A stretch of DNA of 64,000 nucleotides from Pacificitalea manganoxidans (GCF_002504165.1 NZ_CP021404.1:1860001-1924000), one strand, 5' to 3'; positions 46,357 through 55,508 are shown, counted from the stretch's first letter. Made by a program: numbers and translations. The notes: a model not told the origin generated them from the sequence alone.

Positions 46357-46577
46357 TTCCGGGAAGTGGTCAAGCAATGGACCTCGAGAGCTGGTGTAGA
46401 GCGCGAGAAATCCACGACGATCTGAAAGCCGATCCCGGTGGTCGATCAGATGCGCGTTTTGCTTCAGGGGGCTGTCGGAAAGCAGCTGCGGCGCTCGAAG
46501 GAATACGGGCTATGCTAGCCTTGATGCCAGCCCTATGCACTTGTGGCACAGATAAGCGTCGCGGAGACTCGAAGCGC

Positions 46578-46822
46578 AATGTCGGCTTCGAGCCCAAACT
46601 GACCACTTCGGTCGCAGAAGGCTTTGCAGTTGCCGCATAGTCACGCCTGTCGCGAACGGCCCACAGCCGACCTCGGTGCTCCGCGCGGCGAACGGCAGCT
46701 TCGAGCCCATTTCGGCACTTTGCTAAGTTCGCGCATATAGCACAGGGCACCATGAAGCGAACGGCACAAACCGGACCTTTGAACTTAGCGCAGTGAACAG
46801 TAGGTTGGAGCCCATACTGGCC
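46578..46822 (+). repeat. Three degenerate copies of a GGCTTCGAGCCCAT-type repeat
   Basis: Copies lie at 46578-46604 (GTCGGCTTCGAGCCCAAACT), 46691-46716 (CGGCAGCTTCGAGCCCATTT) and 46798-46822 (CAGTAGGTTGGAGCCCATAC), spaced about 110 bases apart. Related sequences of the ATGTCNGCTTCCCGCCC type recur at 48903 and 49799. These look like roseobacter interspersed intergenic repeats, of unknown role. Confidence 0.5.
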
Positions 46823-46852
46823 ACCCTCGATACAATAAATTTTACTTCCTGC

Positions 46853-48565
46853 TTATTCATTTAAGATAGCTGCGATCCTGTCGAGTAAGTCCAAAGCAAT
46901 CGGATTTTCCTCGCTTGATTTCCCGATTGAATCCCTTCTGCCGACCGAGTTTCCCAAGCCGTGACTTGGCAGGACGTGGACACATCCCTTTAAGACCGCC
47001 TTCAGAAACTCCTTCCCCTTAATGGCGCCGATCGAAAACCCTCCTATCTCTCCCCATCGAGCTATTGGGTTTCTCCCAGCAACATTCGGCAATTGCGCAA
47101 CCGCAGCCGAGTATGCGGCCGAGAATTCAGACATCACATCATTCTCGTCAAATTTCGAGAAGGCCCAATCAAGGATCTCCTGAGCAATTTCAGGCGCAAC
47201 GTCTAAGGTCCGAGCGATGTGAGGGACTTCCAAGAACTGACTCTCAATGTCAGAACCGGATGGCACCCAATACGGAATACTGCATGTATCATAGTTCTTT
47301 TTGGCGGCCCATGCGATCACATCTTCATCACTCATGAAGTCACGATCACGATGAACGAGGACCTTCACTCCCATCTTTTTGGCGATAGATCTCGCTTTAC
47401 TCCCATCAGGCAAAGAATCTTTCCCAAAAGTAGGCCAAATTAGGCATCTACTTTGAAGGTTCGGCCGCGCACTCAATATGCTTTCAAAATATTTAAGGTT
47501 GCCGTCTTCGGTGAAGATTATAATTTCCTTATCGAGGGCACTCCACCCCATCTTTTCCTTGACCAAATCGCCATGACCCTTGACTGCGCCATCAGCAATC
47601 CAGTTGATCTTAGCATTGTCAGGCAATGCCCGAACAAGGGCTGGCGCGTGTGTCGAAACAATAATCTGCGTGTCAGGGAAATGCGCTGTAGCTTTGCTTA
47701 GTGCACGAATTAGCGCCTGCTGCCGAGTGGGGTGCAAGTGTGCATCGGGTTCATCAACCAGCATAAGCTTTGGCTTAAAATACAACAAATACGCGAATAT
47801 TTGAACTACTTGCAGAAAGCCAGTGCCTGCCATCTCTATGGCTTTCCAAGCCACTTGATCGCTCTGTCCGACAACCTTCATGTCTGGCGTCATGAAACGG
47901 ACATCAATATTTTTGTCTCGAAGCCGATCGAATTTTACCCAGAATCGCACACCCGGAAGAACTATTCCAACCCAAGTCGAAAGCTCAATCAGCTCTATAT
48001 ACTCCGATCCAGTGCCGTCCTTCGACCCGCTGATTTGCAGAAGAACTTGTCGAAGCGCGGAGCCGCCCTCGCCAGATGATGCCTTCCTATGCATGACCGG
48101 AATAGCAAGAATTGTTTCTTCTTCCGCCAGTCCTGCCAGCCCGGGTATAAAGGCCGTCGAGGGCTTTTCGTCGTGCGTGAGTGCCTCCTTCAAAGGTCCA
48201 TGGATAGATACCTTAACTCCTGCATCGTTGCGCGCAGCGCCAATCTGTATTTCCGTTGTCTTGTAGTCGTCATCGACGAGCCTCACTGTCGACTTTCTGC
48301 CATTAGACGTATTTTGCAGCTTCAACTTATGACCGAGGTCAAGAAACTCCTTGCTCGGGACGTAGTCCATCTGGTCCAGCGTAACTTTTCCTGAGGCATC
48401 TGCGAGCGTGGCGCACCTGATCGACCAGTGCAGCGCTTTGAATATCGAAGACTTTCCTGATCCATTCTCCCCCACCAGAACTGTAAGGTTCGAAAGCGGA
48501 ACCTCTATCTCATTGTCGATTTTGAGAAAATTCCCAATCTTTACTGACTTGATGAACTTCGCCAT
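46853..48565 (-). CDS. ABC-type ATPase fused to TOPRIM-like domain (OLD/PARIS-like defence protein)
   Basis: This is a 570-aa protein. The start is ATG 48565 (MAKFIKSVKIGNFLKIDNEI); the frame stays open further upstream but with unrelated residues. Walker A GENGSGKSS is at 32-40, Walker B is in LMLVDEPDAHLHP, and the H-loop in IIVSTHAP. The C-terminal half begins EIIIFTEDGNLKYFESIL and continues KVLVHRDRDFMSDEDV then SGSDIESQFLE. This is a TOPRIM-like pattern (E, DxD, then DIES) like that of OLD nucleases and DUF4435 proteins. In PARIS systems, AriA-type ATPase and DUF4435-type TOPRIM occur as two genes or fused; a fused form would fit. It stands alone, with convincing codon use and AT-richer composition. 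Confidence 0.75.
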   Translation of the reverse strand: MAKFIKSVKIGNFLKIDNEIEVPLSNLTVLVGENGSGKSSIFKALHWSIRCATLADASGKVTLDQMDYVPSKEFLDLGHKLKLQNTSNGRKSTVRLVDDDYKTTEIQIGAARNDAGVKVSIHGPLKEALTHDEKPSTAFIPGLAGLAEEETILAIPVMHRKASSGEGGSALRQVLLQISGSKDGTGSEYIELIELSTWVGIVLPGVRFWVKFDRLRDKNIDVRFMTPDMKVVGQSDQVAWKAIEMAGTGFLQVVQIFAYLLYFKPKLMLVDEPDAHLHPTRQQALIRALSKATAHFPDTQIIVSTHAPALVRALPDNAKINWIADGAVKGHGDLVKEKMGWSALDKEIIIFTEDGNLKYFESILSARPNLQSRCLIWPTFGKDSLPDGSKARSIAKKMGVKVLVHRDRDFMSDEDVIAWAAKKNYDTCSIPYWVPSGSDIESQFLEVPHIARTLDVAPEIAQEILDWAFSKFDENDVMSEFSAAYSAAVAQLPNVAGRNPIARWGEIGGFSIGAIKGKEFLKAVLKGCVHVLPSHGLGNSVGRRDSIGKSSEENPIALDLLDRIAAILNE

Positions 48566-49027
48566 TATTGATATTTTCTCATCTTTTGCGTCGATTTTGA
48601 TCCACGGAAGAAACTGGCATAGGCCCGACGTGTAGAACTGGTGCCACCATGTCGGGCGACAGCGTGGAAAGCAAGATTTGCACAGGGAGTCGGGAGAATT
48701 TACATCATCGGTCCGTAAATTCGGGGATCGCGCTGACAGGTCGATGCGATCACTCAAACAGGATATGCGCGAACCTCGCCTTCAGTGCAACGCTTCATCA
48801 TGCCCAACGGCTTGCAAGTCTGTTTCGAACCTCTGTGACGCATTAGAGCGTCAACCTTTCTTAGCCCAGTTCCTTCGCATAGAAACGCTGGCGCTATGCA
48901 CAACGGACGTCCGCTTCCCGTCCTTCCAGCGGAAGGTCTTCGCAAATGCGGCGGCAATCATGCAGATGCAGCGAAGGTCCGCAGAGCGGACCTCCACGGT
49001 AATCCGCTTCCGAAGCGATAACCGCCT
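48566..49027. other. Intergenic stretch with inverted repeat and degenerate repeat
   Basis: No gene. It holds one copy of the degenerate intergenic repeat (48903-48923, GTCCGCTTCCCGTCC) followed by the perfect inverted repeat AGGTCCGCAGAGCGGACCT near 48975-48993. Confidence 0.45.
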
Positions 49028-49723
49028 TCAATGGCGGCGTTTCGATATACCAAGCTCTCGAACCGCATCGAGCAACCCATAGACAATGAACGGGTTCGGG
49101 CAGCGGGCCTCGGGATGGGAGAAGTCGATGACCGTCGCATCTTCCCCAGCCCTACAATAGCGCACGCCGCGTGTCGTGCGTTGCCACTGCGCTGGCGGTT
49201 CATCCAGCAACGCCGAGACCGCCCAGCCGGCCGTGCCGCAGCAGATCACCAGATCCGGCCTGTAGATGGAGAACTGGCGGCGTAGCAAGCTGCCCCTAAG
49301 CGACGCGGCATCGGCGATTTCCGCGGCGACCGAGGTGTGGCCTCCCGGCTCCTTCTTCAGGTTGATCGCGGCAATCGAGGCCAGAAGGTCACGGCGATCG
49401 TCGGTCGAGACGGGTTCGAGCTCGTCCCATGTCAGGTCTCGAGGCATGGCGCGGATGCCTCTGACCCAGCGGCTCACGTTGTTCCAAGTCTGGCTCCGTC
49501 CTCCGTCGCGGATGAACTTTCGCAGGTCCCAGCCGCCGCCTCCAGGGTCGTTGACCTCCTTCAGCACGAGCAGAATCCGGATATCGCTTTGCGCGTAAAG
49601 ATCGGCATTCGCAGCGCCGTCGGTCACCATCTTGGGGCTGAGGGTCCGCCATTCCTCGAACAGCGCCTCCTCGGCGGCACGAATGCCCTCGCCGTTCCCG
49701 GTGGTGGGTGTCAGGTTGTTCAT
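49028..49723 (-). CDS. Unknown protein, possibly uracil-DNA-glycosylase fold
   Basis: This is a 231-aa protein. The strand IRILLVLKEVNDPGGGGWDL, then TWNNVSRWVRGIRAM, the strand DLVICCGTAGWAVSALL and the late FSHPEARCPNPFI are arranged like the uracil-DNA glycosylase superfamily (product-binding loop after a first strand, then a His-Pro motif before the last helix). The sequence motifs are not canonical, so the assignment is weak. ATG 49723 is used. It is a single gene in element C. Confidence 0.5.
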   Translation of the reverse strand: MNNLTPTTGNGEGIRAAEEALFEEWRTLSPKMVTDGAANADLYAQSDIRILLVLKEVNDPGGGGWDLRKFIRDGGRSQTWNNVSRWVRGIRAMPRDLTWDELEPVSTDDRRDLLASIAAINLKKEPGGHTSVAAEIADAASLRGSLLRRQFSIYRPDLVICCGTAGWAVSALLDEPPAQWQRTTRGVRYCRAGEDATVIDFSHPEARCPNPFIVYGLLDAVRELGISKRRH

Positions 49724-50114
49724 GGCATACCCCTGCTCATTTCCATCTAACTATTATGGCGCGAAAGGAATAAAATTCCCACACCTTCAGCGGGAGCCAA
49801 TGTCAGCTTCCCGCCCTTTATTTGAGGGCGTCTTGCAGGTGCAGTGTCACTCGATCGCCTTAGCGAGCGGCAGGAAGGTCCGCACAGCAGACCTTGGCCC
49901 CGACTGCGGCGACCGTCAGCTCCCCGCGCACATTCGAAAGGCCCTCGCGGGCGCTGCAGAAATCATGCAGGTGCGGCGAGCAGCAGAAAGGTCCGCACGG
50001 CCGACTTTTAGGACAAAAGGGTTGGGTGCTGATGCCGTTGCTTTCTTTGGTGGATAAGCGGGAAGTGATACTTCGTGCCCGCCCCGATGAAATCAGGGCG
50101 GGCCATGTTACTTC
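49724..50114. other. Intergenic stretch with degenerate repeats
   Basis: No gene. The repeat at 49799-49821 (AATGTCAGCTTCCCGCCC) and a related block near 49950-50008 (AATCATGCAGGTGCGGCGA) resemble those near 48903-48993. Confidence 0.45.
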
Positions 50115-50540
50115 CTATGATCTGAGATCGGCGAGGACTTCTTCTGTTCGGATGAGGTTCCTGACCTCACTCATGCGCGTGGCCAGACTATGAAGGCGTG
50201 TCCGCAGAGCCAGGAGAGCAAAACCGCTTTCCGTGAGAACTTCCTCTTCGTGGCCCCCAGAGGTGTCGTATTCATCGTGGACGAAGTAGGTCGTAGTCGA
50301 GTTCGCAATGCTTCCCTCGAGACCCTTCGCCATGTCACGAACTGCGGCGATGTCGCACGTTACGATGAGAAGGACGCTTTCTATCCTCGATTTTAGGTCG
50401 AGAGCTTGCCGGGTGTGCTCCGGACACAGGGCTCCGCAATCCTCAGCCTCATCGAACGCGAGTATGACTTCGTCCCCGGTTTCTAACGTGCGGTAAATAG
50501 CCGAGTGAAGGTGGTCTGCAGGTCGGATCAGCTCATCCAT
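50115..50540 (-). CDS. Small unknown protein, copy 2 of the two-gene module
   Basis: This is a 141-aa protein starting MDELIRPADHLHSAIYRTLE at ATG 50540. It overlaps the end of the preceding gene by 8 bases, indicating translational coupling. The C-terminal helix VLTESGFALLALRTRLHSLA resembles that of the protein ending at 40057 in element B. No known domain. Confidence 0.6.
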   Translation of the reverse strand: MDELIRPADHLHSAIYRTLETGDEVILAFDEAEDCGALCPEHTRQALDLKSRIESVLLIVTCDIAAVRDMAKGLEGSIANSTTTYFVHDEYDTSGGHEEEVLTESGFALLALRTRLHSLATRMSEVRNLIRTEEVLADLRS

Positions 50541-50916
50541 CTTTCGCCTCCCCGCGTCGCCCGGTGCCCGAGTTCCGGATAGAAAACTCGGTAGCGTTGA
50601 TGGCCTCTTGGAGTTCGTCCGCCAGCAGGCAGATGTCTTCGACATACGGGGCAGCGGGATCCAGGCGGGCGAAGTAAGCTGCTTCCGGTCGCTGCGCGTC
50701 ATGAACGTGATGAAGGGTAAGTAACTCGTGCAACGCTTGGAAATCGCTGCTGCGCACGCAACCGATTGAGGCACCGTATTGGAGCCGCTCGATCGTTGCC
50801 TGAACTCGCCTGAACCAGGGAAGACCGCCGAGGAGCAAAGCCGCGTTCTGCAGCGCTTTGGAATGCCTTGCGACGAAATGATGGAGGGCCGTAGAGCCCA
50901 TGGGAATATCGAACAT
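50533..50916 (-). CDS. Small unknown protein, copy 2 of the two-gene module
   Basis: This is a 127-aa protein, first of the coupled pair. The line ALLLGGLPWFRRVQATIERL and the segment EDICLLADELQEAI align with the protein at 39122-39532 over about 90 residues. It is helical and soluble, with no recognised function. Confidence 0.6.
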   Translation of the reverse strand: MFDIPMGSTALHHFVARHSKALQNAALLLGGLPWFRRVQATIERLQYGASIGCVRSSDFQALHELLTLHHVHDAQRPEAAYFARLDPAAPYVEDICLLADELQEAINATEFSIRNSGTGRRGEAKDG

Positions 50917-51137
50917 GATGTTCTCCCGTTAAATGCCCTCAGCTGGATGCCTCAGGTGACAAGTTGATGAGCAGCCGTGGTGCCGTAAGCTCTTGCCTTC
51001 GTTCAAAGGATTCGGTTTGTTCTTTCGGCGCTCTCACCCGGAGAAGCGCCGAAAGGATGAACCGAATTTCCGGAAGATCATTCGAAAGTTAAAAGTTTTC
51101 TCGCGTTGGCGATGACCTTCTGAATAACGGAGCAGTA

Positions 51138-52029
51138 ATGCGCAAGCCGCTTGATGAACGAGGCAATGAACTCGACTCGAACTTCTCTATTAAAGTTCGC
51201 CCGGACGCATTTGATGTCTTCATGGAGTCACAAGGGGGTTCTACAGGTGGCCAGCCGCCGCGTAATACCGACTACGCGAAGGCGCTTGCACAACACCTCG
51301 CCCGATTGGCCGAGCACAATTTAACTCTGCTCGAGGTCCAGGTTGCCAGCGCCCCCGCGGAGAAGATGCCGGAGGAGGATCGCATAATCGAGCCAAGCGG
51401 GTATAGGTTTCCGCTTGCATTGTCGGGGGTGCATGATTTCAACGATCTCAGATTGGCACTTGGTCGTGAGGTGGCGGCTTTCAATAATATGAGAGGGCCG
51501 GGGGGAAACCCAACCAAGCGCATATGTCTGCGGGTGCAGTGGCCCGGGGCCAGCTCAACGTCAGAGAAAGAACTAACGAACATACTTGTGGGCCAGCCCC
51601 CTGTGGAGGCTCCCACGGCCGATCCCAACGAACTTCAGAAACGTATTGACCGAGCTCTGGCGCGGCGTAGGTCAAGCTCGTCAGGAAGAAATGCTCCCCC
51701 AGCAGGGCAGGTAAACGTGCCGAAGGTCCCTGGCACACCGAGATTTATCCGTGACCCAGAAGTCATTGCTTGGGCTCTGGAGGAGGCCGATGGCAGATGC
51801 GCACTGTGTCGCAACCCGGCACCATTCAAGCGAGCGGATGGAGAGCCCTTTCTGGAGGTGCACCATGTTCGGCCGCTTGGAGGGTGGGCCTGATACAACA
51901 GACAATGTGGCCGCCTGCTGCCCCAATTGCCATAGACAGCTGCATCATGATCCCGCCCGAAACAGTCTCCGTAACCGTCTGCTGGCGACGGTAAAGCATC
52001 TAAAGGACCATCCGCCGCGTCCATGTTAA
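51138..52029 (+). pseudogene. HNH endonuclease broken by a one-base frameshift
   Basis: ATG 51138 has GGAG upstream. The first 250 codons include a conserved N-terminal domain (about 30-150, unknown) and end with the first half of an HNH site, CALCRNPAPFKRADG then FLEVHHVRPLGGWA and a stop at 51893. In the next frame the second half follows without gap: GGPDTTDNVAACCPNCHRQL and HHDPARNSLRN. The change lies in a G-rich run near 51880. Without it the nuclease would be complete, with the CxxC zinc pair, EVHH and CxxCH. Confidence 0.75.
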
Positions 52030-52101
52030 TGCAGCGATCCATAAAATCGAGTGTCGTTCGCTCAGCTGGCGTCGGCCCTCAAACTTGCAGGTCGTAATAC
52101 A

Positions 52102-52992
52102 ATGACAAGCCACCAACACTTTCCGAAGGAGTTCCGCCGCGCGGTGGTGGAGCGTGTAAACCGGTCAAATGGCTACGGCTGGTGCGCATACGAAGATATC
52201 GAGGATTTCTTCTCCGAAATCGTGGATCTTGAGAACCTGCCATCAGCTGATGGCCGATATGAGAATGCCGCTGTAGATTTGCATGCCCACACTGTGTGGA
52301 ATGAAGACTATGAATTCGAAAGCTTACTACGAGATGCGAGATTTGACCCGCTGCTGATGACGGACCCGCAGTTCAAGAAGTTCGTGGAAACAGGTTTGCG
52401 GAATGACTTCCAGAGAAGGCTGTTGCCGCCAAATGAGGCGGGCAGGCTGCATGATTCATCTTTCGAAGGCGATGAAGGCAGGCCAATTGCCGATTTGATC
52501 CGCCCCATGTTTCAATCAATAGGTTTCGACATCGTTCATCGAACTGAATTCGGCGTGGGCGTCGGGTATCAGGTGGTGTCCGCCAAGGTCAATGCCAGCA
52601 ATCAGGGCCGTGCGCATAGTGCAAATCCCGCTCCGCTACAATACAAGGGGCTTCAGTTCAGGTCGAAATGCGAGATAGATTTCTTTAAGGATATATACTC
52701 AGCAGGTTTCTTGGTGGCCCCGCTGCCCGTGTTTGTTCATAAGCCCACGAGGCGACGTGTTGAACCCGATTTCGTCATCGTGAAGTTCGGAATATGGGCA
52801 ATTATCGAACTGGACGGCAAGGCTTGGCACAATGAGTCTCCAGCCGACGCATCGCGACGCCTTGAGCCCTTTACTGACGAGAATGTTCGAATTATTCGTT
52901 TTACCGACGGTGAGCTTGCGAGCTCCGAGGGGCGCGGAAGGGCAGTGTCAGAGATTCTCAGGAAATTTGAGAACTGGCGAATGTCTCGTTAA
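52102..52992 (+). CDS. Predicted nuclease with DUF559/PD-(D/E)xK-like C-terminus
   Basis: This is a 296-aa protein with ATG 52102. The C-terminal domain (about 190-290) reads FRSKCEIDFFKDIYSAG, RRRVEPDFVIVKFGIWAIIE, LDGKAWHN and later RIIRFTDGEL. It has the helix Glu, the D of the PDF strand and the following ELDGK-WH signature of DUF559/Vsr-like restriction folds. The N-terminal 150 residues are not recognised and may read DNA or a partner. It follows the broken HNH gene after 72 bases and may share its transcript. Confidence 0.65.
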   Translation: MTSHQHFPKEFRRAVVERVNRSNGYGWCAYEDIEDFFSEIVDLENLPSADGRYENAAVDLHAHTVWNEDYEFESLLRDARFDPLLMTDPQFKKFVETGLRNDFQRRLLPPNEAGRLHDSSFEGDEGRPIADLIRPMFQSIGFDIVHRTEFGVGVGYQVVSAKVNASNQGRAHSANPAPLQYKGLQFRSKCEIDFFKDIYSAGFLVAPLPVFVHKPTRRRVEPDFVIVKFGIWAIIELDGKAWHNESPADASRRLEPFTDENVRIIRFTDGELASSEGRGRAVSEILRKFENWRMSR

Positions 52993-53041
52993 TACATAGA
53001 TCGTCATGATATGGTGTCCCAGAAATTGGTAAAGGCTGGAA

Positions 53042-54025
53042 GTGATAATATATATCGACGAGTCGGGTAATTTTGCGCCCACCTCAGGGGCATCAAGCGT
53101 CTCGCTGGTGGCGGCATTGGTATTTTCGGGAAGTGGCTTCGGCTGGTTTTCGCGGGAATACGCTAAACTGCGGCGCCGCCTGCCCAAAAACAATGGTGAA
53201 GTAAAGGGGAGGCTGCTGAATGAATCTCAATCGCGCCGCGTAGTGGATCTTCTGCGCCGTTCGGGGGCTTTGCTCGAAGTTGTTGCTACCGACGCTGCCT
53301 ATAATTCACCTCAGGAAGTGGAGCGCCATCGTTCTTTGCAAGCTTCAGCGATGACCGCTCACTTGACGCCTTCGCACCAGCCGTCGCTTGTATCAGAAGT
53401 TTGGAGCATGCGGCAGGAACTCGAAGGAATGTCTCCGCAGTTGTATGTTCAGTCGGTCTCCATGACTGAACTTATTTATAATGTGCTCTATCATGCGGAC
53501 ATTTTCTATGCATTCCGTGAGCCATCAGAGCTGGGTCGGTATTCGTGGATTATCGATGCGAAAGGAAGGGACGGAACTACCGATTGGGAGCACTGGTGGT
53601 CCCGCATGGTCCGCCCCATGCTTCAATCAAAATCCTTACGTCAACCGTTTCCCAGGGTGGAAGAGGGTGACTATTCTTACCAAGTCCACATGAGGATGGG
53701 TCTTCCTGAGCATCTTCGGCCATTTTCGAACGGTAATGATAATTGCTTCGATCTTAGGCCGATCTTGGAGGATGTAGATTTTTCTTCGGAAACTCAAGCC
53801 GGACTCGAGGCGGTCGATATTTTGGCGAACGCCGTTCGACGGTCGTTATCCGGAAACTATCAGAGGTATGGATGGATCGAAATTCCGCGCCTCATGATCC
53901 ACCGGAATGATCACTATATTAGGCTATTTACCGTTGCCGGTGCTAATGTCGATATTGAATTGCCTGAGTATGCTGATGTGCTAAATGACTTCCGAGCCGG
54001 CGGGCGGAGCCTGTTTCCTTCATGA
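53042..54025 (+). CDS. DUF3800 protein (RNase H-like fold)
   Basis: This is a 327-aa protein with a GTG start at 53042. IIYIDESGNFAP at the N-terminus and GLEAVDILANAVRR near the C-terminus are the two DUF3800 landmarks. They supply the acidic residues of a predicted RNase H-like nuclease (DES early, ExxD late), and an internal acidic turn (WIIDAKGRDG) may be the third site. DUF3800 proteins are common in phage-defence and mobile islands. It is the last gene before the tRNA. Confidence 0.75.
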   Translation: MIIYIDESGNFAPTSGASSVSLVAALVFSGSGFGWFSREYAKLRRRLPKNNGEVKGRLLNESQSRRVVDLLRRSGALLEVVATDAAYNSPQEVERHRSLQASAMTAHLTPSHQPSLVSEVWSMRQELEGMSPQLYVQSVSMTELIYNVLYHADIFYAFREPSELGRYSWIIDAKGRDGTTDWEHWWSRMVRPMLQSKSLRQPFPRVEEGDYSYQVHMRMGLPEHLRPFSNGNDNCFDLRPILEDVDFSSETQAGLEAVDILANAVRRSLSGNYQRYGWIEIPRLMIHRNDHYIRLFTVAGANVDIELPEYADVLNDFRAGGRSLFPS

Positions 54026-54448
54026 CGGTGGAGGAATGGTGACCAGAAATTTCTGTGTTGCGTATGCACAGATATGCGTTGCACAGGACTAACGAGCCCG
54101 CTCTGTCCAAGAAGCGATCGGTTCACTCGGTGTTCGGTTGGCAACTGAGACTGAGTATTGAGTGTGATCGGTAGGGAGGAGCAGCGCGCAGTGCGTGCCT
54201 GCTTCGCAGCCCGAATCTTTGATCGGAATTTGAAGTAGTAGGGGCGACCTACCACTCGGTCCAGAATCGCAAGACAGGCTCACCGAAGTTGAAGCTGTGT
54301 CCAACCGCTGCTGTCGACAGGGGCTCTCCGATGTGAGAAAAGTGCTGACTACAGCCTTGCAAGAACCCCGTTGGCCCACATCGGACCCGTCAGCGGTTCA
54401 CGCGACTTTCGCGCAAATGATATCTGTAGCTTGAACCCCAGGTGGGGT
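54026..54448. other. Right end of element C, no gene
   Basis: About 420 bases from the DUF3800 stop to the tRNA 3' end. No supported gene. This is the right attachment arm of element C. Confidence 0.5.
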
Positions 54449-54523
54449 TGGCTCCGGCGGTAGGGATCGAACCTACGACCAATTGATTAACAGTCAACTG
54501 CTCTACCGCTGAGCTACGCCGGA
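54449..54523 (-). tRNA. tRNA-Asn (anticodon GTT)
   Basis: The minus strand folds as a complete tRNA: acceptor stem TCCGGCG with CGCCGGA, discriminator G and encoded CCA, anticodon loop CTGTTAA (anticodon GTT), and T-arm GGTTCGATCC. It is the only complete tRNA seen and the integration target for the elements to its left; partial copies of its 3' end lie at 7637, 13270 and 44361. Because each element restores the 3' end, the tRNA stays functional. Confidence 0.97.
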
Positions 54524-54593
54524 ACACGGGGGCGTATTACAAAGCCACGGCGGGGGTGTCCAGAGGAAAATTCGGGCGACCTTGCGGAAGCTG

Positions 54594-55508
54594 TCAGATC
54601 AGCTCGAACTGCGCGTGCGGCGACAGGATCGACTGGCTTTGGGCTAGGTTTCGTTCCGTCAGATCAATGAGATGAGCAAGCACGTTGCGGGTTGCGGCGG
54701 GGATCAGGGCGGGCGGGGTATCGGTGTAGATCGCTTGCGCCAGCTCGGCGGCGGTGGCGGGGCCTTGGGCGAGCTGGGTGCGGATCTGGGCGTCGCGCTG
54801 GTCCCGATGGGCGAGCAGGGCATCTATACGGGCCTGTGGCGCCTCGATCGGGGCGCCGTGACCGGGCAGCAGCTGCGTTGCATTCAGCGCGCGCAGCCGG
54901 GCACAACTGTCGCGAAATCTGGTCAGATCGCCATCGGGGGGAGAGATCAGTGTCGAGGCCCAGCCCATCACGATATCGCCGCAAAACACCCATGTGCCGC
55001 TATGCAGGCTCAGGTGGTCCGCGGTGTGGCCGGGGGTGTGCAGGGCGGTAACGGACCAATCGCCCAGTGCCAGCACCTCGCCATCGCGCAGCAAGTGATC
55101 GGGGGCAAAAGCGTCGTCGTGGCCCTCACCGCCGCCGATATCCCCCAGCGCCGCGAGCGCGGCCATGATCGGGCGTCTTGTGACCTCCGCCGGTGCGAAG
55201 GCGAAAGTCGGGGCACCGGTCCGGGCTACCAGACGGGGGGCCAACGCGGTGTGATCCAGATGCCGATGCGTGACGATGATCGCGGCAATATGTTCGCCGG
55301 GCTCCAGCGCGGTCAGCAGCGCCGTCAGATGCTGCGGGTCGTCCGGGCCTGGATCGATCAAAGCCACCGCGCCGGTGCCAAGGAGATAGCTGTTGGTGCC
55401 GCTATGGGTCATCGGCGACACATTCGGTGCCCGCACCCGCCTGAGGTCCGGCGCGATCCGGCGCAGGGGCAGGGCCTCGGCACCGCTATCGGGATCGCGT
55501 GTTTGCAC
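54594..55508 (-). CDS. Metallo-beta-lactamase-fold hydrolase (LACTB2-like)
   Basis: This is a 304-aa cytoplasmic enzyme. The zinc site is complete: THRHLDH (HxHxDH), LHTPGHTADH, FCGDIVMG (bridging Asp) and LLPGHG. A C-terminal helical region (about 235-304) is the winged-helix-like tail of LACTB2-type RNases and related thioester hydrolases. The reading starts with GTG at 55508, 36 bases from the divergent kinase start. Substrate unknown. It is a regular chromosomal gene of this lineage by composition. Confidence 0.85.
   Translation of the reverse strand: MQTRDPDSGAEALPLRRIAPDLRRVRAPNVSPMTHSGTNSYLLGTGAVALIDPGPDDPQHLTALLTALEPGEHIAAIIVTHRHLDHTALAPRLVARTGAPTFAFAPAEVTRRPIMAALAALGDIGGGEGHDDAFAPDHLLRDGEVLALGDWSVTALHTPGHTADHLSLHSGTWVFCGDIVMGWASTLISPPDGDLTRFRDSCARLRALNATQLLPGHGAPIEAPQARIDALLAHRDQRDAQIRTQLAQGPATAAELAQAIYTDTPPALIPAATRNVLAHLIDLTERNLAQSQSILSPHAQFELI

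Larger units (their letters stand above)
45937..46852. other. Gene-poor stretch with IS remnant and degenerate repeats
   Basis: Between the HTH gene and the end of the ATPase gene there is only the IS1595-like remnant and three copies of a degenerate repeat. No other gene is supported. Confidence 0.5.
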
